A DNA stretch of 6,881 nucleotides. It comes from Woeseiaceae bacterium (GTDB lineage Bacteria > Pseudomonadota > Gammaproteobacteria > Steroidobacterales > Woeseiaceae). The position numbers and the translations under genes were made by a program. How positions within the stretch are numbered: the stretch's first letter is position 1; the number at the start of each line of letters is the position of its first letter. Shown one piece after another: positions 1 to 6,266 of this stretch. Under the pieces are notes generated by a model, which did not search any database, was not told where the DNA came from, and saw only the letters and a program-made list of their open reading frames with translations. The DNA is taken from assembly GCA_022866645.1 (NCBI GenBank), contig JALHUQ010000189.1:1-6881 (forward strand). The letters are read 5' to 3'.

Positions 1-48
1 CGTGAACGTCTCTGGGAGGAGTACCGCAAGTACACGGGACTTAAATAG
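1..48 (+). CDS. C-terminal end of an unidentified upstream gene (partial)
   Basis: The first 48 bases read in frame as 15 codons (RERLWEEYRKYTGLK) followed by TAG at 46-48. The stop lies 14 bases before the ATG of the lipoprotein gene, on the same strand, so this is probably the preceding gene of the same operon. The tail is charged and probably helical. It is too short to assign to a family. That it is coding at all is inferred from the tight spacing and the open frame to the window edge. Confidence 0.5.
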   Translation, partial: RERLWEEYRKYTGLK

Positions 49-62
49 GGCCGCCAACAAAT

Positions 63-1295
63 ATGATACGTCTGTTAATTGCAGTTCTCACTATCGCGAT
101 ATTCAGCGCGGGTTGTGCAGTACAGGAACTCGTCGTCGCTGAAGAGACGCAGCTTGTGGTCGCTACCTCGTCGGTGGACGAAGCCCTGTTACTGGACATT
201 GGCATCGTTGAGTTTGATGCGGGAATTCCGGAAGACAATAATCCGATGAAAACCGGTATCTACGACGATATTCGTCGCGCTGAAGCAAAATATCTTCCTT
301 ACCACCTGAAGACGACGTTGCAGGGCTCGGGGTACTGGGGCGCGGTCCGGGTCATTCCGTCGACCAGCGCCTTTACTGATGTCATCATCAATGGCGCTAT
401 CAAGAAGTCGGATGGTGAGTACGTAGAGTTGGAAATTGCGGTATCGGACGCGGCGGGCCGCCATTGGTTCACGCGCACGTACGAAACACAGACTGGTCTG
501 ACTTCCTACTCCAAACGGCGTGATCGAAGCCGCGATCCGTATCAGAAAGTATTCAACGATTTGTCCAACGATCTTCAGGAATACGCGGCAGCGTTACCCG
601 CGAGACAGTTACAACAAACGCGGCAGGTGTCGGAACTGCAGTTTTTTCAGGACATGTCACCGAATGCCTACAGCGGCTATCTCACCCGGGATAAGGGCGG
701 AATCGCGAATGTCGTTCGATTGCCCGCTGAGAATGATCCGTCGGTTGCCCGTATGCGCCAGATTCGTGAACGCGATCGTTTGGTCGTCGACACGCTGAAC
801 GAACATTACGCAAACTTCTACTATGGCATCGCCATTCCCTACAATAGTTGGCGCAAGACTTCGCGTGCCGAGACCGTGAAGTTCCGGCAGGAAAAACGTT
901 CGGCGAACTTGCAGGCTTTGGTTGGCGTCGTTGTACTGGCAGGATCGACGCAGATCAATACGAATACCTCGAGTCGCAATACCAATAACATCAACAGGGC
1001 ACTGCAATACCAAGGCATCACTCGAGGCCTGAACTCCGTGTTTGATGGGTTGCGGCGAAACCGCGACGCAGGCTTGCATCTCGACGCTATCGCCGAGCTG
1101 TCGGAGTCCTTCGGCAACGAAGCTGCGCCCATGGTCGTCAACGTTGAAGGTCAGGAGCGTCGACTCACCGGCACGGCCGAAGCTCAGTACGAAAGCTGGC
1201 GGCAATTGCTAAGGGAGATTTATGAAGCTGAAACGGGCCTTACGCAGTCCGTCGAAGTCGGTGCTCCGGCACGAGCACCGGAACCCACGAGCTAA
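63..1295 (+). CDS. Uncharacterised lipoprotein, 410 aa
   Basis: The protein begins with a short lipoprotein-type signal: positively charged start, hydrophobic stretch at residues 4-14, and a lipobox-like S-A-G-C with Cys18 as the likely lipidated residue. The -3 position is Ser rather than the usual Leu. Cys18 is followed by Ala, not Asp, so outer-membrane sorting is the default expectation. Residues about 43-145 (a hydrophobic beta start LLLDIGIVEF, then GYWGAVRVIP, TDVIINGAI, DAAGRHWF) read like the alpha/beta domain of LpoB/CsgG-type periplasmic lipoproteins, but this is a visual impression only. Residues about 180-270 are charged and helical (RMRQIRERDRL...LNEHYANFYYG). Residues 281-297 are hydrophobic, followed by an Asn/Thr-rich patch at 298-312. 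The C-terminus is Pro/Ala-rich. The ATG at 63 is fixed by the signal peptide; its ribosome binding site is weak (AGGG at 47-50). The gene ends 12 bases before the kinase start, so it is probably co-transcribed. Function is not recognised. Confidence 0.85.
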   Translation: MIRLLIAVLTIAIFSAGCAVQELVVAEETQLVVATSSVDEALLLDIGIVEFDAGIPEDNNPMKTGIYDDIRRAEAKYLPYHLKTTLQGSGYWGAVRVIPSTSAFTDVIINGAIKKSDGEYVELEIAVSDAAGRHWFTRTYETQTGLTSYSKRRDRSRDPYQKVFNDLSNDLQEYAAALPARQLQQTRQVSELQFFQDMSPNAYSGYLTRDKGGIANVVRLPAENDPSVARMRQIRERDRLVVDTLNEHYANFYYGIAIPYNSWRKTSRAETVKFRQEKRSANLQALVGVVVLAGSTQINTNTSSRNTNNINRALQYQGITRGLNSVFDGLRRNRDAGLHLDAIAELSESFGNEAAPMVVNVEGQERRLTGTAEAQYESWRQLLREIYEAETGLTQSVEVGAPARAPEPTS

Positions 1296-1307
1296 GCCGC
1301 TCTGCCA

Positions 1308-3767
1308 ATGCTCGAACTCAAACAAGGCACTCAGCTAGCCGATCGATACACGCTCGTGCGACGCTTGGGCGGTGACCGAAAAACCCAGGTATGGCTCGCA
1401 AGGGACCGACTGACGAAAGCCTCGGTTGCGCTCAAAATTTCTTCAGGCGATGCAGAAGACGCTGCGAGACTGCATGCCGAGTGGCAGGCGAGTATTCGCT
1501 TGATGCATGCGCATATCGTTCGCGTCTTCGAATTCCATACCGAACCGGACGCGGCCTTTTTTAGTCAGCAATTTATCGATGGCCCGACGTTGGGCGCTCT
1601 CGCTGGGCTCGGAGTTGCGGAAGTGCTGGGCCCTGTCGGACTGTTGGTCAATGCGCTGGACTACGTGCACGGCAAAGGACTGGTGCATCGCGACATCAAA
1701 GCGTCCAATGTACTGATTGATGGCAACGGTGCTCCCTATCTCTCTGATTTTGGAATTTCCTGCGCGGTAGGGGCTTCGGGGTCAGGGGCCTCACTCATCG
1801 CTCAAAGCCCGCAATCCCTGCGCGGCGAACCCGCATCAACGGCGGATGATATTTTCGCGTTGGGTAGTTTGATCTTCGAGTTGCTGTCGGGTCGGCCACC
1901 CTGGTCTGGCCCCGACATCGCGCAAGAAATCGAAAACGGCACTGCGCTGCCATTAAGAGCTGCGGACGGTGCGGCAATTCCGGACGCAGTCGTAATGCTC
2001 GTAGCGCAAATGCTCGACCGGGATGCGAGCAAGCGGCCCACCGCTAACGGCGTGGCAGAGCAATTGCGGGCCGCGGGATTTGAGCCTCATACCGCAATCG
2101 TTCGTGGTGCAGCGCCGACGAAGCTGGACGATGAACTGCCCGAGTCCGTTGCATCGATACGCCCCGTGTCGCGGCCGAAAAGTGAAACCGCGCAAGTTGC
2201 CGTACCAGCGTCATCCGGTCTCAGACCAAGGACTGTCGGCATTGCGCTTGCTGTGCTGGTCGTAGTGTTGATCGGCGTTATTTTCGTCTTACCCAATCGA
2301 GTCCCAAAAACAGCGCAACCTGCCAACGACTCTTCGGAGCTCGCTATCGATTCGCCTGAGTCGGAGCCGCCGGTCGTCGCGGTGGACGGCGATGACGGGG
2401 ACCGAGCCAAGGTCTATGTCGACCCCGAGGTTCGCCGGCGAGTAAAAGGTGCGGTGGATGCCCCCACGCGCAAGCTTGATGACGATGAGGACATCACGTT
2501 CTCGGAAAATTCGGCCGATTACAGTGGGCTGGATGATGAGGCCCGTGCGCGATTTAGCGCAGAGTCTACGTTGGGTGAACTACTTTCGGCGCTTGAGATT
2601 CTGGAGGGTCGTGGTATCGCGCGCTGGGCGGTCAAAGAACACCGTGCTGCCCGAGACTTGTATGCGGCCGGTGACAAGGCATACCTCGAGAAGGACTTTC
2701 GATACGCCGAGGAACTTTATCTCGGCGCTTTGACCGCGCTCGAACCGCTTTATGAAAGAATTGAGCCCACTTTTCAGAAGACCTACGCCGATGCGGTCGC
2801 AGCATTCGACGCTGGCGACAGACTTCTGGCTCTCAATTTGTTTGAACTGGCGGTCGCCATTACGCCCAGCCATGAGGGCGCTCTGGCAGGCTATCAGCGC
2901 ACCAGGAATCTCGAGGCGGTGTTGCGGCTCGTTGATCAGGGACTCGAGTATGAGGAGGACCTCGAAGTTGAGGCGGCGCTGAGCAGTTTCGAACAGGCAC
3001 TTGAATTGGATAGTGAGTGGCAGCCGGCCCGTGATGGTGTACTCCGGGTTAAGACGACTCGCACCAAGATGGAATTTGATACGCGGATGACAGAGGGGTT
3101 TGATGCCATCGCTGTCGGCGACTTTCTCGCCGCGCGCGCGGCGTTTCGCGTTGCAGAACAGCTCATTCCGGGCTCGTCAGAACCGGCCGATGGCCTTCTG
3201 CAGGTTGATCAGGGCTTGCATCTTGAGGACATCAATACGCTGGAGCGAGAAGCGCTGGCGCTGGAACGAGACGAACATTGGGATGCTGTTGTGCAGACCT
3301 ATGAGGAACTTCTAAAGGTTGATGGCACGTTGTCGTTCGCCCGCGAGGGACTTCTGCGCGCTCGTGAAATGAGCGCTCTGCATGCGCGTCTCGACAAGCT
3401 GATCGCAGAGCCGGATCGGCTTAGCGTGCCATCCGTAATGCAGGATGCGACGACACTGCTGGTCAGTATCACTACCAGACCTGACGTTGGCCAGCGGCTG
3501 GCTGAACAGCGAGATGAATTGTCGCGTTTGTTGAAGCGCGCGGCGACGCCACTCACCATAGCGCTGCTTTCCGACAACGTTACCGAGGTAATGATCTACA
3601 GGATTGGTAGACTGGGCAACTTCATGAGGAAAGAAGTCAGCCTGCGTCCCGGCACTTATGTCGCTGTCGGATCGCGGCCTGGATTTCGTGATGTGCGTCG
3701 GGAGTTTCGCGTCGCACCGGAAGTCGAAATGCAGCCCGTCGTGGTGCAGTGCGAGGAACCAATTTGA
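1308..3767 (+). CDS. Transmembrane Hanks-type Ser/Thr protein kinase with periplasmic TPR-like and PEGA-like regions, 819 aa
   Basis: Residues about 14-256 form a eukaryotic-like kinase domain predicted to transfer ATP phosphate to Ser/Thr in the cytoplasm. Visible motifs are VALK with Lys43, catalytic loop HRDIKASN at 127-134 (Asp129, Asn134), DFG at 147-149, SPQ at 167-169 in place of APE, and DIFALG at 181-186. The glycine-rich loop is degenerate (LGGDRKTQV from residue 20). A Pro/Ser-rich linker leads to one membrane helix at about 308-328 with Arg on its N-terminal side, giving an N-in topology. An acidic stretch at 390-415 follows, then TPR-like helical repeats at about 445-690. The C-terminal part (about 745-815; RPGTYVAVGSRPGFRDVRREF) looks like a PEGA-type beta domain. 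The start is the only one possible, since the in-frame TAA of the previous gene lies just upstream; no clear Shine-Dalgarno is visible, so coupling to the lipoprotein gene is plausible. The stop overlaps the next gene's start. It is likely active, because Lys, HRD Asp and DFG Asp are all present; substrates are unknown. Confidence 0.93.
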   Translation: MLELKQGTQLADRYTLVRRLGGDRKTQVWLARDRLTKASVALKISSGDAEDAARLHAEWQASIRLMHAHIVRVFEFHTEPDAAFFSQQFIDGPTLGALAGLGVAEVLGPVGLLVNALDYVHGKGLVHRDIKASNVLIDGNGAPYLSDFGISCAVGASGSGASLIAQSPQSLRGEPASTADDIFALGSLIFELLSGRPPWSGPDIAQEIENGTALPLRAADGAAIPDAVVMLVAQMLDRDASKRPTANGVAEQLRAAGFEPHTAIVRGAAPTKLDDELPESVASIRPVSRPKSETAQVAVPASSGLRPRTVGIALAVLVVVLIGVIFVLPNRVPKTAQPANDSSELAIDSPESEPPVVAVDGDDGDRAKVYVDPEVRRRVKGAVDAPTRKLDDDEDITFSENSADYSGLDDEARARFSAESTLGELLSALEILEGRGIARWAVKEHRAARDLYAAGDKAYLEKDFRYAEELYLGALTALEPLYERIEPTFQKTYADAVAAFDAGDRLLALNLFELAVAITPSHEGALAGYQRTRNLEAVLRLVDQGLEYEEDLEVEAALSSFEQALELDSEWQPARDGVLRVKTTRTKMEFDTRMTEGFDAIAVGDFLAARAAFRVAEQLIPGSSEPADGLLQVDQGLHLEDINTLEREALALERDEHWDAVVQTYEELLKVDGTLSFAREGLLRAREMSALHARLDKLIAEPDRLSVPSVMQDATTLLVSITTRPDVGQRLAEQRDELSRLLKRAATPLTIALLSDNVTEVMIYRIGRLGNFMRKEVSLRPGTYVAVGSRPGFRDVRREFRVAPEVEMQPVVVQCEEPI
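2760..3377 (+). repeat. Four ~50-residue TPR-like repeats within the kinase
   Basis: Kinase residues about 485-690 contain four degenerate units. Each carries a helix-pair pattern (F/Y..A....I/L.P/D) and ends in a recurring A-x-x-G-x-L/Q signature. The signature glycines fall at residues 528, 577, 629 and 681, spacings of 49, 52 and 52. A preceding related unit may start near 448. At the DNA level the 11-mer GTTGATCAGGG recurs at 2931-2941 and 3204-3214, exactly 91 codons apart and in frame (VDQGL both times). This is compatible with ancient internal duplication. Such solenoids usually bind proteins; here it would sit in the periplasm. Confidence 0.6.
3753..3757 (+). promoter_or_regulatory. 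Ribosome binding site GAGGA deciding a TTG start
   Basis: GAGGA lies inside the last kinase codons, six bases before TTG at 3764. A GTG at 3749 in the same frame has no Shine-Dalgarno-like sequence in front of it. The TTG shares TTGA with the kinase stop (TGA at 3765-3767), the usual arrangement for translational coupling. I therefore prefer the TTG start, which shortens the protein by five residues. Confidence 0.7.
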
Positions 3768-5503
3768 GTTTCGAAGACCTGGTTGTACGGAACGTCGAAG
3801 GTGAGCGTCGTTTCGGAAGAAGTGAGTTGCCCTTACAGGTTGGAACGGGCAGCGATTGTTCTGTGCGTCTGCCGGGCCCGGGGGGTGGGCCGGTCGCCTT
3901 GATTGATTTGCTCGATGGCCTGCCCATCGTACAGCCCGTCGGCCGAAATACATCGCTTCGAATCAACGACACTGCGTTGGATGCGAGTCGCCGCCTTATT
4001 GATGGCGACGTTTTGCGGTTCTACGGCAGCGAGATTCGCATCAGTATCGGCGCTGCGGGTGTTGCCATCGATGTTCGGCTGGAGGACAGCGCGTATGTTA
4101 CTCAAGCGCCCGAGGAGGACGACAGGACCGGTCTCCCGGATGACGAGTCGATCGCACCGACGGCATTTCGGCGGGCAGCCGAAACCCAGGCGCAAACGAC
4201 GGGGGCCAAGCGCAGTTCCCTGAAGTTTTTCGTCGGCGTTGGCTTGTTTGTCTTGCTGTCGATGTCGTTTTTGTTGTTCACGTCCAAGTCGGTGGAATTC
4301 GATATCGATCCGATCGGGCCGGACGAGTTCAGTATTGACGGCGGCTGGTTCCGCTTGCCTGTCGGTGATCGCGTCTTATTGCGCAGCGGCAACTACACCG
4401 CCAACGTAGAAAGAGACGGCTACTATGATATTGCGCAGACCTTTGTGGTCGGCGATGAGCCATCGATGACGGTACGACTCAGGATGCGCAAGAAGCCAGG
4501 TCGCTTGCTGGTTGTGACGGAACCGGCAGTCGACGCCATAGTGACTGTCGACGAAACTATTGTCGGCAAGGCGCCTTATGGTCCGCTTGAGCTGGAGCCT
4601 GGCGATCATGCGCTGCGAGTGGACTCAGATCGATACTTGCCGTTCTCGGATATCGTCAGCATTGAGGGGCTGGACCGACTGGAAAGACTGCACGTGCAGC
4701 TTACGCCGCGATGGGCTGAGGTTGAGGTGCAGTCGGAGCCTCCCGGCGCGACCATTTTGTCGGGCGATGACGAGGTTGGTGTGACGCCCGCGACGATTCA
4801 GTTGCTGGAAGGGACTCACGACCTGACAGTCGTTAAGGACGGTTTCAGTGCCTGGGACGGAAAAGTCCTTGCAGTGCCCAATGTCGACCAGACATTGCCG
4901 ATGATTCACCTGCTGGCGGCGAATGCCAGGTTGCAGGTGAATACCATTCCCCGCGGGGCCAATATCACAGTGAATGGACGCTATCGTGGCCAGTCACCGT
5001 TGACGCTGTCACTGTCGCCCGACATCGACTACGAAATCGGAATGTCGAAAGCGGGCTACGGTGTTACCAGTCGAAGTTTGCGGCTGCAATCGGCGGCCAG
5101 CGAATCGATCACTGTCGATTTATCAGCGCGCGTTGGCACGGTAACCATGAATGTTGAGCCGTCCGATGCAACCGTTTATGTCGACGGGCGTGCAAGCGGC
5201 ACCGGACAAACCACCTTACGGTTGAGCTCGGCGCCGCATAAAATCGAGGTCAAGCGGCAGGGTTTTCGTGATTGGTCCGATACGATCACACCGCGACCGG
5301 GTTATCCGCAGACGGTAACGGCGAACTTGCGATCCCTGCAAGCGATTGCTCGCGACTCGGTCGCGAGAACCGAGCAGACGGCTGTCGGGCAAACCCTGCG
5401 GCGCGTTGAGCCGGGTACGTTTCCATGGGGGCTTCACGCTCTGAGACAGGGCGGCGCGCCAACGAGGTTATTCATCCAGTTACCATTTCGTCGCCATTCC
5501 TGA
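3764..5503 (+). CDS. FHA-like/TM/PEGA-repeat protein, 579 aa; probable N-terminal part of a frameshifted PEGA-SUMF1 protein
   Basis: Residues about 1-108 look like a degenerate FHA domain, a beta sandwich that normally binds phosphothreonine (GTGSDCSVRLP, GRNTSLRIND, LIDGDVLRFYGSEI). The usual binding Arg of GR and the SxxH motif are not evident. A linker with basic residues (KR at 149-150, K154) precedes one membrane helix at about 152-173, implying N-in topology. The periplasmic part has five PEGA-like repeats of about 70 residues, at about 177-240, 245-314, 317-384, 386-453 and 456-523. The sequence then enters the start of a SUMF1-like domain (LRRVEPGTFP, about 545-554) but diverges after Pro554 into an unrelated tail ending at 5503. 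The matching continuation lies in the -1 frame from 5425. The real product was probably about 830 residues. The TTGA overlap with the kinase suggests coupled synthesis, and the kinase is the natural candidate partner. An alternative start is GTG at 3749. Confidence 0.85.
   Translation: MSFEDLVVRNVEGERRFGRSELPLQVGTGSDCSVRLPGPGGGPVALIDLLDGLPIVQPVGRNTSLRINDTALDASRRLIDGDVLRFYGSEIRISIGAAGVAIDVRLEDSAYVTQAPEEDDRTGLPDDESIAPTAFRRAAETQAQTTGAKRSSLKFFVGVGLFVLLSMSFLLFTSKSVEFDIDPIGPDEFSIDGGWFRLPVGDRVLLRSGNYTANVERDGYYDIAQTFVVGDEPSMTVRLRMRKKPGRLLVVTEPAVDAIVTVDETIVGKAPYGPLELEPGDHALRVDSDRYLPFSDIVSIEGLDRLERLHVQLTPRWAEVEVQSEPPGATILSGDDEVGVTPATIQLLEGTHDLTVVKDGFSAWDGKVLAVPNVDQTLPMIHLLAANARLQVNTIPRGANITVNGRYRGQSPLTLSLSPDIDYEIGMSKAGYGVTSRSLRLQSAASESITVDLSARVGTVTMNVEPSDATVYVDGRASGTGQTTLRLSSAPHKIEVKRQGFRDWSDTITPRPGYPQTVTANLRSLQAIARDSVARTEQTAVGQTLRRVEPGTFPWGLHALRQGGAPTRLFIQLPFRRHS
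4292..5332 (+). repeat. Array of five PEGA-like repeats
   Basis: Five consecutive units of about 70 residues share the PEGA layout: a beta strand, then a P-x-x-A-x-[IV]-x-[VL]-[DN]-G-like turn, a T/S-P or G-x-T stretch, an L-x-x-G/P-x-H/Y-x-[LI]-x-V strand, and a G-[FY] before the final strands. Units 3-5 are clearest (EPPGATILSGDDEVG, IPRGANITVNGRYRG, EPSDATVYVDGRASG). Unit 1 is the most degenerate. PEGA domains are typical of surface or periplasmic proteins and often accompany kinases and SUMF1-like domains. All five sit on the periplasmic side of the predicted helix. Confidence 0.8.
5410..5503 (+). other. Frame-change zone within the SUMF1 domain start (indel or recoding site)
   Basis: Both relevant frames are open from 5410 to 5503. 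The upstream frame reads ACG TTT CCA TGG GGG CTT from 5417 and supplies VEPGTFP. The downstream frame supplies MGASRSETGRRANE from 5425. Joined, they give the usual SUMF1 opening (G-x-F-x-M-G-x-x-x-x-E-x-G-R-x-x-N-E). One extra base just before ATG 5425, or one extra G in the five-G run at 5427-5431, restores a single frame. A homopolymer run makes a sequencing or assembly indel plausible. No textbook X-XXY-YYZ slippery heptamer is in register, though a glycine tRNA on GGG (5429-5431) could slip back one base within the G run. Confidence 0.75.
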
Positions 5504-6189
5504 TTGGTATACATGAAGTCACCAACAAGCAGTTTTCCGAATTTCGGAATAATCACGATTCGGGCTCGGGCGTGCACCCGTCACTGGCGGCCGACAATAA
5601 CCCGGTGGCCAATGTGACCTGGTCCGATGCCGTCGAATATTGCAACTGGCTGAGCAAGAAAGAAGGACGCACGCCTGCCTACAAACAGGAATTCGGACTA
5701 TGGGTTCCCGTCTATCCGTTCACAGACGGCTACCGCTTACCGACAGAGGCGGAGTGGGTTTGGGCTATTCGCTACGCCGAGCAGCCGCTGCCACGCAAGT
5801 TTCCCTGGGGCAAGAACTGGCCACCCCCCAAGGACAGCGGAAATTTTGCGGACGTCAGCGCGCGTATGCTGGCGCCATCGATAATTCCGGGATTTGATGA
5901 TGGTTACGCATCCACGGCACCGGTAGGCAGCTTCAAAGAGAACGCGATAGGGATTTTTGACGGCGGCGGTAATGTTGCGGAGTGGGTCAACGACTGGTAC
6001 ACCGTTCCGACGCCGGGCATCACGGAGCCGGAGGTTGACCCGACGGGCCCGGAGCGTGGTACGAGCCGCGTGATTCGTGGCTCCAGCTGGCGGCACGCCG
6101 GTATAACAGAAATGCGACTAAGCTACCGGGACCATGGCACGGAGCCAAGAGTCGACCTTGGGTTCCGGATCGCTCGTAACGTGGACTAG
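5425..6189 (+). CDS. SUMF1/FGE-like domain protein lacking the FGE cysteines, 254 aa; probable C-terminal part of the frameshifted PEGA-SUMF1 protein
   Basis: This is nearly a complete formylglycine-generating-enzyme-like (SUMF1, FGE-sulfatase) fold: EVTN at residues 31-34, PVANVTWSDAVEYCNWLS around 60-77, RLPTEAEW at 104-111, FPWG at 126-129, APVGSF at 165-170, GNVAEWVNDWY at 182-192, RVIRGSSW at 215-222 and LGFRIAR at 245-251. True FGE oxidises a sulfatase Cys using two Cys residues between the SW and GFR motifs. None is present here, and the only Cys is residue 73, so sulfatase activation is unlikely. A binding or structural role, or another chemistry, is more plausible. As a free-standing gene it would start at ATG 5425, but there is no good Shine-Dalgarno there and the ATG falls inside the conserved domain. 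It is therefore best read as the continuation of the preceding PEGA protein in the -1 frame, placing it in the periplasm. The stop TAG is followed by a hairpin at 6196. Confidence 0.85.
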   Translation: MGASRSETGRRANEVIHPVTISSPFLIGIHEVTNKQFSEFRNNHDSGSGVHPSLAADNNPVANVTWSDAVEYCNWLSKKEGRTPAYKQEFGLWVPVYPFTDGYRLPTEAEWVWAIRYAEQPLPRKFPWGKNWPPPKDSGNFADVSARMLAPSIIPGFDDGYASTAPVGSFKENAIGIFDGGGNVAEWVNDWYTVPTPGITEPEVDPTGPERGTSRVIRGSSWRHAGITEMRLSYRDHGTEPRVDLGFRIARNVD

Positions 6190-6195
6190 AATGGT

Positions 6196-6215
6196 CTGAG
6201 ACTTTTCTCGGTTTT
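6196..6215 (+). terminator. Weak rho-independent terminator-like hairpin
   Basis: CTGAGA (6196-6201) pairs with TCTCGG (6206-6211) through six pairs, one of them T-G, around a CTTT loop, and is followed by four Ts (6212-6215). It sits seven bases after the SUMF1-like stop codon. The short stem and short T-run suggest partial termination or 3'-end protection at most. The remaining bases up to 6266 hold no convincing sigma-70 promoter. Confidence 0.4.
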
Positions 6216-6255
6216 GCATGTCAGACAGGTAATACCCCAATAACGCGGACAAACT

Positions 6256-6260
6256 GGAGG
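6256..6260 (+). promoter_or_regulatory. Strong ribosome binding site GGAGG for the small exported protein
   Basis: GGAGG lies six bases before ATG 6267 and is the best Shine-Dalgarno in the window. Together with the hairpin upstream it suggests that this small gene is translated independently and well, unlike the coupled genes before it. Confidence 0.75.
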
Positions 6261-6266
6261 TCCGAT

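Noticed and set aside
657..1205. 182-codon open frame on the - strand
   Set aside because: It lies entirely inside the lipoprotein gene and has no signal, domain or ribosome binding site of note.
34..1270. Similarity between the tail of the upstream partial gene (LWEEYRKYTGLK) and the lipoprotein's LLREIYEAETGLTQ, suggesting tandem paralogues
   Set aside because: Only a handful of residues match with gaps, in a charged helical context; not distinguishable from chance without the rest of the upstream gene.
3312..3953. 213-codon open frame on the - strand
   Set aside because: It lies antisense across the well-supported kinase and FHA/PEGA genes. Its product has no recognisable motif and is Arg-rich, as expected for an antisense shadow of GC-rich coding DNA.
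5453..5460. Palindrome GGCGCGCC after the frame-change site, as a possible recoding stimulator
   Set aside because: It is an isolated 8-base palindrome with no extended stem or pseudoknot visible and no in-register slippery heptamer before it.
6214..6235. Possible sigma-70 promoter (TTGCAT and TAATAC) before the small exported protein gene
   Set aside because: The two elements are only 10 bases apart and the -10 matches consensus at three of six positions, so it is not supportable.
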